The notes below the pieces were generated by a model. It saw only the letters and a program-made list of their open reading frames with translations, did not search any database and was not told the DNA's origin. Shown here one piece after another: positions 22,660-33,863 of a DNA stretch of 64,000 nt. Source of the stretch: Diplolepis rosae (taxonomy: Eukaryota; Arthropoda; Insecta; Hymenoptera; Diplolepididae); assembly GCA_030998225.1 (NCBI GenBank), contig JAPYXD010000715.1, positions 6,452,501-6,516,500 on the forward strand, written 5' to 3'. The position numbers were made by a program, and so were the translations under genes. Position 1 is the stretch's first letter, and every line of letters starts with the position of its first letter.

Positions 22660-23130
22660 TACAGTCAGAAAATTGACAGTTCCATTTCTAAGATGGCGGA
22701 TTCAAAATGGCGGATAGAAATTTACGAAATTAAACGATTTTGCTCTCTAAAAACTCTTACTCGGGGTTTTCGGAGTTGCTGATTACGAAAATGAGGCCGC
22801 AAGATTGACATTTCAATTTCCAAGATGGTAGATTCAATGTCGATGATCGAAATCGAGAGAGAACACAGTATTGGTATCTGAAATCCTGCATTCGGGGTTT
22901 TACGGTCGTCAAGTATTTCATGTAAAAAAAAAGAATTTTTTGCTTAAGGTGATGAATTTAAAATAAAGAATAAAAATTAGCTAAATAGTGATAAATAGTA
23001 TAAATTTCTTGATTCCGGTCTACCATTTTGATTTTTCTGTTAAAATCTGTAGAGGTCGATTCCGATTTTGTAATAAGCGACCTAAAAAAAGCTTCGAGTA
23101 CGCATTCTCAGGGAAAAGAAGTAATGTGAG
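22660..23130. repeat. Dispersed 'AAGATGGCGGATTCAA' repeat family, two abutting copies
   Basis: 22690-22860 carries AAGATGGCGGATTCAAAATGG and ACTCGGGGTTTTCGGAGTTG followed by CTGATTACGAAAATGAGG. 23010-23120 carries the reverse-oriented motif TTTTGTAATAAGCGACC..TTCGAGTACGCA. Both match the copy at 9130-9355. Non-coding. Confidence 0.5.
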
Positions 23131-24104
23131 ATTTTTCATCAGCTATATCAGATCATCTACTTGCAATTTTAGTCAAACAATTGTATCACAATTAACTGCT
23201 AGCCACGATGAATGTTATTTTTGTTTAACCAATACATTTGGATAAGTGTATTGCATAAAATTTGAAAAATCTACACAGGATATGGATTTCACATAAATTT
23301 TTTAGGCACAATAATAATTTAGAATTCAGATTTGTAAAATCCATATTTTGAAAATACACAACACAGAAAATAAAAAAACCTTCTTTTAAAAGTTTTTACA
23401 CAAGATACTTTTTGATAATAATGCAATTATTTAATGTACATTTCAAACTTTAGATTCATTAAACTTCTTACGTAGTTATAGTAAAAATGTATACTAAATA
23501 TTAATTAATAATTATATTATATATATCAACAATCATAATTATAATAATTAATTAATTAGATTAATTTTAAAAATATTTTATGAACAATTTATGAAAAAAT
23601 TGATTTATGTTTACTTGAGTAAGGCTCAAAAACTCTAGTCACGACACTTACTCCCACAAGCTTTGAATAACTTTTCAGTCACTAAATAAGAAAGTTCCAA
23701 GTTTTATGTTTCAGGATTGTAAGCGAGCGTGTGCGTGATTCGACGAAAGCGTATCGTACTATATATATAAATGTAGTTATTAGGTTTATATATATAAGGT
23801 TATATGTTTAAGTGCATTTGTGAATAAAAATGTGATTGGCTACGACTGAATGGCGTGAATGCATTTGCATGCTGTTTATGCATGTATGTATGTATCGGCT
23901 TACAGTAAATTAATTTTTATAATAAAAGCTTAAATAGATTTTTCTGATGTATGAATGAAAGTTAATTCAATTTTGCCTATAATAAGCCCAATTTAAAAGC
24001 AAAATAATATTTGTGTAAAAACATACTACAAAAGACTTCAAATTACGATTTTTTTGAATAATATTAATAATTCTAAAAACTTTTCAGTATCATTTTTAAG
24101 GTAA

Positions 24105-24440
24105 GTCTATCATCTTATTTTTCTAACTAAGATATTTTTAGAATTATTTTCCTAGATTCTGCCCTAGGGTCAAACATGGTACTAAAATGTCGTCAAATTT
24201 CAAATAATGAATGTACTCCATACATTAATTTAAAATTCCAAACTATCAATATTTTAATAAATATCCACAAAAATTTCATTAAAATATGATACACATTGAT
24301 TTTCAAAAAATTCTTGCAAGAAGCTACACATTTTTTAAATTTTACGACTTTTTTATATTATGCTTGACTTGAAGGTAGAATCCAGAAAAATTATTCTAAA
24401 AATATTTTTATTAGTTAACAAAATCTGGATTTTGAATTCA
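24105..24440. repeat. Diverged palindrome related to the foldback element at 59.5-61.9 kb
   Basis: Left arm: AGATATTTTTAGAATTATTTTCCTAGATTCT then GGGTCAAACATGGTAC. The right arm is the inverse, ending near 24440. The same words (ATATTTTTAGAA, TCTGGATTCT, GTTGAACATGTTACAAA) occur in both arms of the 59498-61909 element. Confidence 0.5.
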
Positions 24441-24470
24441 TTAAGATTGTAAATAACTAACAATTTTATT

Positions 24471-25025
24471 GAAGAAATTTTCTGTGAAAAAAAGGGAAGT
24501 GGAAGCGTTCCTTTTTTCACAGAAAATTTCTTCAATAATTATATTTAATAAATTCCATCTAGTCTTGCGAGACGTTACATTAATTCTCAATCATAGGTTG
24601 GTAAGGTGGATATGGTAGAGTTCCGTTATCACGTAGAGTGATACACTCTTCTAATGATCGACATAATCGACTGAAATGATTTAGAAATAATGATTAAATA
24701 GTTCAGGATACATCCGTAGACGAATAGGAGTTAACAAGATTCTGTGAGAAAAGTTGTGGAACCTCCGTAGCTCAGATGACAGAGTATTCGACCGGCAATC
24801 GAAAGGACCTGGGCTCGATACCCAGCGGAGTGGAAGCGTTCCTTTTTTCACAGAAAATTTCTTCAATAATTATATTTAAAAAATTCCATCTAGTCTTGCG
24901 AGACGTTACATTAATTCTCAATCATAGGTTGGTAAGGTCGATATGGTAGAGTTCCGTTATCACGTAGAGTGATACACTCTTCTAATGATCGACATAATCG
25001 ACTAAAATGGTTTAGAAATATTGAT
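24471..25025. repeat. Hairpin plus 331 bp spaced direct duplication
   Basis: 24471-24537 is a near-perfect hairpin (GAAGAAATTTTCTGTGAAAA / inverse). The roughly 190 bp that begin GTGGAAGCGTTCC at 24499 recur almost unchanged from 24830 to about 25020, with only a handful of substitutions. Between the copies sits the tRNA-like sequence at 24761-24833. The small minus ORFs starting 'MKKFSVKKGTLPL' are by-products of the duplication. Confidence 0.75.
24761..24833 (+). tRNA. tRNA-like sequence (cloverleaf, anticodon GGC, Ala); probable pseudogene or SINE head
   Basis: 73 nt fold as a tRNA. Acceptor ACCTCCG/CGGAGTG has five pairs (positions 1-72 and 2-71 mismatch). D stem is GCTC/GAGT, anticodon stem TTCGA/TCGAA is perfect with loop CCGGCAA, the variable loop is 5 nt, and the T stem CTGGG/CCCAG is perfect with loop CTCGATA. 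The A-box-like TAGCTCAGATGACAGAGT and B-box-like GGCTCGATACC are present. Position 33 is C instead of the near-universal U and the acceptor end is damaged, so an active tRNA-Ala is unlikely. The location between duplicated hairpins suggests a mobile tRNA-derived repeat. Confidence 0.6.
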
Positions 25026-25301
25026 TAAACAATTTTTTTATTTTTAATGTTAAATTTTTTCAAATTAGACGTTTCATTATTCTATAGTTAATTTGCATAA
25101 ATACTATTGTTATGTGGTGAAGGTAATGAAAATATGTACAAATCGAGTCGAGAGAAACATAATTCTCGATGTTGGCTCAACAGACGACAGCGTGGAATCA
25201 AAGCGAGGAAGTGGGACACACCGACACGTCGTGTTTACTTGTGTAAGGTTCCACACGGGTTAGTAGTGAGGGCCGCTAAGTTCCACGATCTGTAAACACT
25301 A

Positions 25302-25984
25302 ATCCTGAGTAATAGCCCCATTATACAAGCCTTGGTATTTTGATTTGAGGGGCAGACCCACCACGTCCCTCGAGACAAAATGCCGAGGCTTGCCATTATA
25401 TACAAGGCTACGATAGTCCATAGTTCTTTAGTTATTCTTTTGTTCATGGTTCTTACTTGATTAACTTTAGATTCAATCCTCTGACATGTATAACATTATT
25501 TTACGTACTTTAATGTTTCAGAATACATCCTTAGCCATTACTAATTTTTGTAGCTTCAACTTTGACAAATAATATTTTGCCTATTTTAAATTACTCAGTT
25601 TTTAAACTAACTTCAATTGAGTATTTATATCTTCTTCTGCAAAGATCAATAAATATAATTTCATTAGGAATTGATACTTGTCATATTATTTTTGATTCTT
25701 GGACATTTGCGACTATTAATTTATCATTCATTGTTTTTTTAATTTCGTAAAATAATTCTTTTATTTCTTTAAAAAATTGTTCGGTAATATAAGAATAAGT
25801 TGCATCATTGTTAACTAACACTATATTTTGTATCTTTTAATCTCGTTATTATGTGGATTCCAACTCATACGAAGCCAGTTCCCCTTGCCGCACTCCGCCT
25901 GCTTGCGACAACTAGCGTTTCCATTTTTGAATGTTTCCATTTTTAAATAATTTAATGTCAACGTTAGAATAATTTATGTATATC
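25302..25984. other. AT-rich non-coding stretch
   Basis: No recognisable protein or repeat. Ends where the mariner relic begins. The ORF at 25562-25750 is leucine/isoleucine-rich AT noise. Confidence 0.4.
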
Positions 25985-26770
25985 ACATCACTCAAAAAGT
26001 TTCCCGTCTAACTAAGAAAAACAGTTTTTTCGAGAAATTGTACTTTATTCATCAACATAGTTTCTTCCAAGCGTAATATATTCATTTCAATGCTTTTCTA
26101 ACTTTTCGATGCCTTTTTTGCAGAATGATTCATCTTTGCTCTTAAAATAAGCCTCAGTTTCGGAAATCACTTCTTCATTGGAGCGGCTTTCACCAGCTGC
26201 TGCCCACTCAGCTCACGATCTTTTAGTTCTAGGTCTGTAGTGATGGATCCATGTTTCATCCACTTTCACATACCGACGCAGAAAATCCTTTTTACCTCGC
26301 TTGAACAGCTCCAAACATCGTTTTGAATCCTCGACGCGTTGTTATTTTTGTCGGGTGTGAGCAAACGCGGCACCCACTTCGAAAACAACTTACGCATCCC
26401 CAAAGATTCGTGAAAAATTGTAAACTCACTACCTTCTGATATCTTTAAGGTGTCAGCTATCTCACGCAAATTTAATTTACAATCACCCAAAACTATTTTG
26501 TGGACTTTTGTTATGTTTTCTGGAACAACTTCTGATTTTAGGCAACCAGAGCGTCCAGTGTCATCGGTGTTTGTAGGACCGCATTTAAATTCGGCATAAC
26601 AATCGCTGATTCATGATTTCCCTGGTGCAGAGTCCCCATAAGGCTTATCAAGACACTGCTTTGCTTCAACAATATTTTTTCCCATTAAAAAGCAATGTTT
26701 GATTAACACTCGAAACTCTTTTTTATCTATTGTTTTAAAAATGACAAAAGTTGCTTCACCAAAACTTTCA
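25985..26770 (-). pseudogene. mariner transposase relic (second subfamily), frameshifted and deleted
   Basis: Minus strand, high to low coordinates: 'KKEFRVLIKHCFLMGKN' (N-terminal helix-turn-helix), 'DCYAEFKCGPTNTDD', 'VVPENITKVHKIV', then open 26490-26266 with 'LNLREIADTLKISEGS' and 'MRKLFSKWVPRLLTPDKN'. Next is a frame change to 'KWMKHGSITT' near the first-Asp region, then a jump to C-terminal sequence ('SIEMNILRLEE', 'NKVQFLEKTVFLS') ending near 25985. The second and third catalytic Asp blocks are missing. Order and wording match the SETMAR-type mariner subfamily, unlike the relic at 16890-18146. Terminal repeats were not identified. Confidence 0.82.
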
Positions 26771-27301
26771 TATTTTCAGTTTCCCGACTTGCTATGAAAT
26801 TTGAGGGTTTAAAGAGGGGTCAAAGTTTTGAAATTTCCTGAGCTATGAGCAATTTTCATCAAAAATTGCAGGTGTTGAGATTGTGAATTGCGTATCTAGG
26901 TTTCTAATATAAACTTTCATTTGTAATTGTACGCGATTATTCATCTCCGAACATTCTTTACAATAAGCGTAAAGTGTATACACACGTTATTTAAATTCTT
27001 TTTGTTTTTCAAAATTTATGATTCTTCAACAACTTCCAGGAACAAATTTTAGACTATTGTAAACTTACTATTACAAGTTATGTGCCCGTCGTGTGCATGC
27101 CGAATTCACAACAATGGATCATCATTGTTTTCCGAATTTTTAAGAAAGGTCTAGACGATTGTAAAATGTGTTTAGTATATTCAGCATGTTTAGACAAGAT
27201 TTCACTGAGGACGGGAAAAACGCAGTCTTCTCTCTGTCGCTATTCTATTACGGGGTTAGTGCAAACAATTTGTCCTACGTTGGTTCGTTTCATTATTGTA
27301 T
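26771..27301. other. Non-coding stretch between the mariner relic and the LTR
   Basis: AT-rich, no motif recognised. The plus ORF 27082-27306 shows no known domain. Confidence 0.4.
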
Positions 27302-28418
27302 TGTAAATTACGTTTTAAGATGAGCTCCTTTATTGAGACGGTCGAGACCGTCTTCGGGCGCATGCAATACGACTTCAGGTAGAATCGTAACGGTTCGTCG
27401 AGACGACCGAGCGGGCGAAATGCACCAAGTTGGGCCTCTCATCCCCTCTCTGGTGAAAACGCGTGTACTCTCAACGAGAGAGTGAAAATGCGGACTAGCA
27501 AGGGTCTTCGAAACCTAGGTTAAGGTAGATATAATCGAACGGTCAAACAGAGCGGTAGTCCTCCGTCTTCATGTACTTTTATATAAATAAGTTTTGAATA
27601 AATATACGATAAAAAACTGAAAGTGAAATAGTACTGAAATACGTAAAACTGAAGTGTTATTGATAATTACATAATTACATGCCGCGTCGAACACCGACCG
27701 ATGGGTTTCCCCATGGCCGGTTTTTGACATGTGTGAGGGCTCAGCGTCATGTTCCCCTGACTGTCCCTCACGCAGACATCTCTGGGTGAGACTCTACGAC
27801 ACCGGTTGTCCTGGTTCAGCCGCATTGAGCGTCGACCGATGGGTTCCCCCCATGGTCGACCCTCGGTGGGAGCTGGTACCAAGCGTCAGGTTCCCCGGAC
27901 TGGGTGCTACTCAGGCTGTCCCAGGACAAACACAGACGATGCTACCACCGGATCTAACCGCACCCAACCAAACCTAACCGCATCCCACCGTACCCATCCG
28001 TACGTAACTGAATTCAAACATACCAGTCCGTATAAGCAAAACGTCGAACCAGCTCACGCCTCACCCGGTTCTTACCGGGCAACGTAAACCTGATCATCTC
28101 ACCGGACGAATATGCCCGACCCGGGGGATTACCGACCGACCGACCCACCAGTACCCTCGGCTCTCTGAACACACACACACACACACACACACCGACACCG
28201 GCACACCATCTGTTATTTTATATTCACATTTACACATACACTCCGATTCTAATTATTTCAATTGTATTTTTTTAATAATTCAATTTTTCTTGAATAAATT
28301 TTATATATTATAATATTAAATATCCGTTTCCGTTTATTTCATCACCTGCTCCCCCACCACTACCGAACCCTGGCTGACTGAAGCGTCTGGCAACCAGGGG
28401 GAAAGTAGGAATGTTACA
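27302..28418 (+). repeat. Long LTR of an Osvaldo-like Ty3 element (left limit tentative)
   Basis: The right edge is firm: ..GTTACA directly abuts a tRNA-Lys primer site at 28419. The left edge is proposed at TGTAA (27302), which mirrors the terminal TTACA and gives 1117 bp. LTRs of about this length with a tRNA-Lys primer are known for Osvaldo-type elements. TATATAAATA near 27581 and TTGAATAAATTTTAT near 28290 could be TATA and polyadenylation signals. GC-rich sequence fills 27660-28140. The overlapping ORFs there show no conserved domain. Confidence 0.45.
28169..28192. repeat. (AC)n microsatellite
   Basis: Twelve AC dinucleotides inside the proposed LTR. Confidence 0.9.
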
Positions 28419-28436
28419 TGGCGCCCGAACAGGGAC
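28419..28436 (+). other. tRNA-Lys primer-binding site
   Basis: TGGCGCCCGAACAGGGAC, 18 bases complementary to the 3' end of tRNA-Lys, placed immediately after the LTR terminus. It fixes element orientation (+) and the start of minus-strand DNA synthesis. The same 18-mer is used by lentiviruses, but the gag that follows and the LTR point to an insect Ty3-type element. Confidence 0.88.
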
Positions 28437-28514
28437 CAGTTTAGCAAAGAGTGGGAGCACGGGCCTATAAAAGCGCGAGTGACCGCCCAAACGGGACAGT
28501 TAGTCCTCTGACTA

Positions 28515-28985
28515 ATGATACCAACCTGGAAGGATTTAGAACAACGCTTGAGAAGTTTTCACCTGTCACCAGGGGAACGAAGACACTTGGATCAACAGAT
28601 CAGTAATCGGCGACAAAGGCACAGGGAGCCCATTCGAGCTTACACTACGGAAATGCTCACCCTCTTGAGACGACGAGAAGACTATAAGCATAAAAGGGCC
28701 ATGGAAGTGCTTTATTTCAACATGAAGCCAGAGCTGCGTTTATATATACGCACGAACGAGACCTCGACCCCATAACCTCTTAACACTTAACCGGAAGTCT
28801 CCAACAAACTCCGCTCGACCAATCCCTATTAGGCACGGGGTCGGTGCATCCTTCCCTAGAGGATCCTTAGATATGGCATCCGAGACTGGCGATTCTACAG
28901 AGCTGATCGTGGACCAAGTTCGAATGTGTTAGAGTCCGTGGATCGACTATTGCTCACATCAGCTCTGAGGTTTTTATCGTTACAG
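28515..28985 (+). pseudogene. Retrotransposon gag fragment (Ty3/Osvaldo-like), truncated
   Basis: The ORF 28515-28775 begins 79 bp after the primer site and reads like the capsid-type gag domain: 'TWKDLEQRLRSFHLSPGE' with 'RRQRHREPIRAYTTEML' and 'VLYFNMKPELRLYIR'. It stops at 28775. Beyond it a frame change gives protease-like context ('LIVDQVRMC' near 28905) and the element ends abruptly near 28985 in AT-rich DNA. Pol is missing. No knuckle is visible. Confidence 0.7.
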
Positions 28986-31380
28986 AAAATTATTGATGTT
29001 TACTAATATCACATTATATTATTATATTATTAATATTTGTATTATTCGCATCGAAAATACTGTAATTCATATTACGAACTCTTTGTGATTCGAATTCACC
29101 CCTCGACGTTTTAAGCCAATAGGGCAAGTTGATCTAGAGACGCTTCAGCGTAATGGTTGCCTGGCACCGTCGTCCTGAAAAGACGAGACGCCCGCGTAAA
29201 CCTCAGTTTCTGCGCATGCGCCAGTTTTTACAGCTGATCTAATAAAACTGCGCGACATATATCGCGCGCAGCTTTATTAAGGCTCTGGACACTAGTATAG
29301 GCGACCTTGAAGAAACAAGCTGGTAGATTGGAATGAATTGAACGGCATTTCAACTAATAATTAATTCAAAAGGGTCCTTCGTCAGCAGGGCATTGAAGCT
29401 GGTAAGATGCAATTTCGTTTCAACAATCGAATTCTTTTGAATGCATTTCAGTCTTTTTCAAAAGATTGCGAGTATTAATTTGTAAATCCAAAAACGGCAT
29501 TGAATCGCATTGAAACATTTCAATCCATTGCTACCACTGCTTATCACGAAAATCTTGTGGACTTGAAACTAATTTCTTGTGTCCGTAGTTCATGATGAAA
29601 CTGATAGACTTACTTTTATTATTTTTTTCTACCAGTTTCTTAATTTTAATTAGGGTTTTAATTTTACTATTTGGAGGATATCTATTATCTTATCTTGAAG
29701 ACTTGCGGGCTCGTTCTATGGCGCCAGTAACGTTTATACTTCTTCAGTTCCAAAGAATTGAGAGGCCATAGCCTGGCTTTATTCTGACGTTGTCTAGCGA
29801 GTGGCCACTTTATAGCCAATTCTTACTTTCTTGGTAAAGTAATTATAATGGACGCCTCCGATTTTGACTTGAACGCCATTAGGCGCGAGATTGCGGCCAG
29901 GAGCCCGGTAGGTGCCTAAGATTATATTCCGGGCCGTTACTCTTTGTTTTTCTTTGCACATAAAATGTGAAATTGTAGCCATGTTTGTTTCAATGCTGGT
30001 TAATTTCTTTTGATTTCGTTTCAACGCAAGAGCTTTTCATGTTTCATGTTACCCGGAACCCTTTGCCTGCTTCGCTTTTTTTTCAGAGTGTTTGAATTTA
30101 TAAATATGGCGCTAGGAGACGCCAGGCGCTCATTTTGAAGCCGCCATAGTAACGCCGGTGTCACCGAGGGTAATCCCGAATCCTCGGGTCCGCCTCGATA
30201 AAGTTTATTATTTTCTTGTCGTTTCAGCGGACAGTCCACCCGTTATAAAATAGAGGAAATAGAGGAAATAAAGGACCGGTTGTAATCCCTGTAATTATGA
30301 ACATTTGTAACCAGATAGACCTATAACGATGTACATATTAATTCGGTTCGTTTCTTTATATCAAAAATGCATTTATTTCAAAACAAAATGAAAGAACAGA
30401 ATAATCAAAGTATTGTTCCTCGCTGATTACGAGTTTTTCCCACCTCTCAGGCAATTTTCGAATTCCATCTCGAAAAAATGATGGCTCTTGTGACATCCAC
30501 CCTTCCTAACACCAGCTGTTTTTTTTCTACCCTTTAGTTTTCTTTGAGTTTAAAAACTTTTGCCGCGCGCCGTACACATGGCCCCACTTTGGCGCCATAT
30601 CAGTCCCTCTTAAGGCAATAGCTTTCTTCCGCGACAGACGGCATATACAAAATTTACAAATACAGAAGAATTGAAGAACTTAATGGAAAAAGGTAATAAA
30701 AATGAAAGAAGAACAGATTTCCAGATTTCTTCAACCCTTCTAATATAAAATTTCCCAGGACCAATTGACGTACAGCACTTTAACTAGATTAAAAAGATGT
30801 TTCTCGCATGGGAAAGTTATTTTTCTACAAAAAGAAAAAGAAGAAAGATTACTTATGAAGACCTAGTAAAATATTATAAATTTATTATATTTAGTTGTTA
30901 ATACCCATAAACCAACTTAACTGACCATCTTATGTGCAAAGCCTAAGTTTATATACTACCATCTCCTCTTATTAATACTCATTTCTTTTTCTTACAAACA
31001 TTTGAACTGAAGAATGTTATAATGCACATCAACAAACATTATTGTAAAATTTGACTTAACTTCTCTTACAATACATTTAGGATTTATCTTTGTACATTTA
31101 GTCAGTTGGAGATGGGAAAGGTACTTGAAAAGCCATCTTTTGAGGGGAGCCAAAAACTACTTGCAAATAAGACACTCCTCCGCACTTAAGCACTTATGGG
31201 ACTTACCAACCATACGAGCACGTGAGCGGCTAATTTCCAAAAGGAGTTTCCCCAAAAGCCTAATAAGAGACTTAGAAATTTTATAAGCCAATCATATACG
31301 AAATTAACCACCTTCAAGGGGTTGGGAAATAGAAAAACAGGGAGATCAGGGCGTGGATAAGTTTTTTAAAAGGACCAAAA
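28986..31380. other. Non-coding stretch with GC-rich patches and one strong hairpin
   Basis: 29241-29278 is a hairpin (AATAAA.CTGCGCG / CGCGCGCAG.TTTATT). GC-rich patches at 29100-29230, 29800-29930 and 30100-30240 contain GGCGCC and CGCCAT words and several splice-like AG/GT sites, but no protein I recognise. The reading 30021-30239 on minus is not convincing. A host first exon or promoter cannot be excluded. 30300-31380 shows nothing beyond AT-rich DNA. Confidence 0.35.
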
Positions 31381-31835
31381 AATCTCTCGGTTAGTCAGTC
31401 ACTCGCTGACTGTCAGTCAGTCAGTTTTAACAAACAATTACAGAAAGCATTTCTCTCTCTTTTTCAAACTTCGGTAGTTCGGTTGTTCGGATGTTCGGTT
31501 GTTTTTATAAAGTCAAAATTTCAAGTCTCAATCAGTTTTTATTCCTCGCGGTTGATTTTTTAATTCGCATCGCTCTCAAGAAACTTTCGGTCCGACTAGT
31601 TCCATATCTACGAGTGACAGACCATTCCCATCTTCGATTGAGGCTCCTGAGGTTTTTCAACAGAAGTTATAACTCCAAAATAAAGAAAAAGTAAGTGCCA
31701 ATTTTTGTTGCTATCCCTACCTTTCATTCTTTTAAAATTATATTTAGTCTATTTTTTTTATCGAACGATAAAATCGTGCATCATTTCATAGAGATGTACC
31801 AAGTGCCAACGGTCTTCTAACAACGAAGGGCAGGA
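31381..31835 (+). promoter_or_regulatory. Possible BEL/Pao promoter and leader region
   Basis: Clustered TCAGTC words (insect initiator-like) at 31395-31425 follow a TTTTTTAAAAGGACC stretch. Then comes a short TTCGG-rich repeat (31470-31500) and AAAAAGTAAGT near 31687, resembling a 5' splice site. It precedes the BEL coding region directly, but it does not resemble the LTR at 36004, and no primer site was found. The role is inference. Confidence 0.25.
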
Positions 31836-33846
31836 TAAGGACTGCTTATTGTGTATTCTGTGATAGAAATGATCACGAAAGTGCGAGGTGTGAACAAGCA
31901 AAGAAGATGAGTCTGCCCCAAAGGCAAGAATGTGTGAAGAAAAATTTGCATGTTTTAACTGCCTCAATAAAGGGCATAGTTATAAATACTGTCGTGTAAA
32001 AGTTAAATGTCCATGGTGTTCACGCCGTCATGTTATGTTAATGTGCCCTAACATGTTAAAGGAAGGAGGGGAAAATTCCGAGGGAAACGTGGAGAAAACA
32101 ATAGTTCAGTTTGGCAAGTGTAACGCCACGAGTGTACAACGTGATCCGGAAGTTTTCCTACAAACCCTTCGTGTGAAATTATTTAATGGTCCACGAGAAA
32201 TAACTATCCGGGCAGTGATTGACACGGGCTCGCAGAAGTCTTACATCACTAAGGAGGCTGCGGCTCGCGTAAAATATATCCCTATCAGTGAGCAGTTGAT
32301 ATCGCATTCACTTTTCTGCGGACAGAGATCGGGTACAGTGAAACATAAAAAATATAAAGTGCATCTTAAAAGCTTGGATAATAAATATCGATGCAAGTTT
32401 TCTGCGCTGGACCAACAAATCATTTGTGACTCTATCCCGTCAATTAAAAGTGGCCCGTGGTGCAAAGAGTTAAGGGATTCGGATATTAAAATTACGGATA
32501 TGAATGCCGAAGACCATTCAGTGGAAGCACTCATCGGTGCCGACATGGCAGGTAAACTACTTACAGGTAGGCGACATTCATTAAAATGCGGGCTGGTGGC
32601 CGTTGAAACATACCTAGGGTGGACGATTATGGGCGCAGCTCCAGATGACGAGGACGAGCGACATGATGTAGCTCAGACCGTAAGGTCGATGTTTGTAAAC
32701 GCTCGAAAAATCGCAGACCTGTGGTCACTCGAAGTTTTAGGGATTACTGATCCCATTGAAAATAAAACTCGTGTGGTCCGAGACTTAGAAATAAAGGACA
32801 ATTTTATAAAAGGCGTGTCAATGAACCACGAAGGACGTTACGAAGTGAGATTACCTTGGTTGGAAAATCATCCACCCGTCAGCGATAATAAAAATCTAGC
32901 GAGGCGAAGCCTCGAGTCTACAGTGCGAAAGCTAAAAAGTGATGGGATTTATGAAGATTATGATGCAATATTCAAGGAGTGGCTAGCCGAAGGATTCATC
33001 GAACGAGTCCCCACTGAAGAACAGAACAACTGGGGCCACTACTTACCACATAGACACGTCGTAAAAGAGGGTAGTACAACAAGAATTCGTCCTGTATTCG
33101 ACACTTCAGCGAAGGAACGTCATTCTCCATCTTTAAATGAGTGCGTGGAAAAGGGGCCAAATCTCATCGAGCTGATAACGTCTAACTTGCTGCGTTTCAG
33201 AAAAGGTAAAATTGGAGTTATTTCCGATATAAAGAAGGCTTTTTTGCAAATTAGCATCGATGTTAAAGATAGAGACTTTTTAAGATTCTTATGGCACGAT
33301 AATCATGGGGATGTTATTATTTTTAGACACTGCAGAGTGGTTTTTGGTTTAACTTGTAGCCCGTTCATTTTAAGTGCTATAATTGAGATGCATTTAAAAA
33401 AGTGTTATGAATCTATTAGTAATAAGGCCGAAAAGGTTCACAAAAATTATATTTTGCAACTTTTACTTAGTTTTTACGTCGATAATAGTCTAAGTAGTGT
33501 GAATTCGGTTCAAGAACTTGAAGAATTTATATTTTCCTCAAAAACAGTGATGGAGTCAGCTAGTTTTAACCTTAGAGGGTGGGAGTTTACGAATGATAAC
33601 GCTCCCAAAAGCCAAACTGCAGTATTGGGAATATGTTGGGACAAAGAACAAGACAATTTGTTTTTAAAAGTACCAGCTGTCGACAATTTTTCTGATAAAG
33701 TCACCAAGAGAAGCATTTTATCTTTTGCGCACAAAGTTTTCGATCCTCTCGGTTTCGCGAGCCCATTGTGCTTTGCCCGCGAATTCTTTTACAAGAGTCT
33801 TGGGCGGAAAATTTATCCTGGGACGATGAAGTATCGACAAATATAA
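31836..33846 (+). pseudogene. BEL/Pao gag end, protease and reverse transcriptase (broken)
   Basis: The reading first has the BEL pre-knuckle 'YCVFCDRNDHESARC', shifts frame near 31945, then runs open from 31930 for 638 codons. It contains knuckles 'CFNCLNKGHSYKYC' and 'CPWCSRRHVMLMC', protease 'AVIDTGSQKSYI' (Asp kept), and RT blocks 'IRPVFDTSAKERHSPSLNE' and 'GVISDIKKAFLQI'. The active-site region reads 'LLSFYVDNSLSS'. The family usually has YVDD, so the second catalytic Asp is Asn. The Pao domain follows ('WEFTNDNAPKSQTAVLG', 'VFDPLGFASP'). A frameshift near 33800 ends it at 33846. Most of gag is absent. Usual BEL pol order is kept. Confidence 0.93.
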
Positions 33847-33863
33847 AGGGAAGAAGGAATCGT

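Larger units (their letters stand above)
21914..25301. mobile_element. hAT-like element with 157 bp terminal inverted repeats (3.4 kb)
   Basis: The left repeat 21914-22070 and right repeat 25146-25301 are inverted copies (CAGTGTTCCCAGATCGTGG at left). They share TTAGC.GCCC.CAC and the stretch ending TTTCTCTCGACT, about 90% alike by eye. Candidate 8 bp target copies outside are ATTCTGAA and ATCCTGAG (6 of 8). The inside has no transposase. It holds other repeats (22660-23130), a palindrome (24105-24440) and the tRNA-like/duplication block (24471-25025). Its ends are related to the element at 52402-54841. Confidence 0.7.

Noticed and set aside
21905..25309. Perfect 8 bp target duplication for the 3.4 kb hAT-like element
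   Set aside because: Best match ATTCTGAA/ATCCTGAG is only 6 of 8 and needs a one-base shift; kept as candidate only.
27667..28087. Overlapping ORFs on both strands in the GC-rich part of the proposed LTR
   Set aside because: Three frames open at once in GC-rich DNA; no conserved pattern, and position within an LTR makes coding unlikely.
29700..30250. Host gene first exon or promoter in the GC-rich patch
   Set aside because: GGCGCC words and splice-like sites are present but no reading frame gives a recognisable protein.
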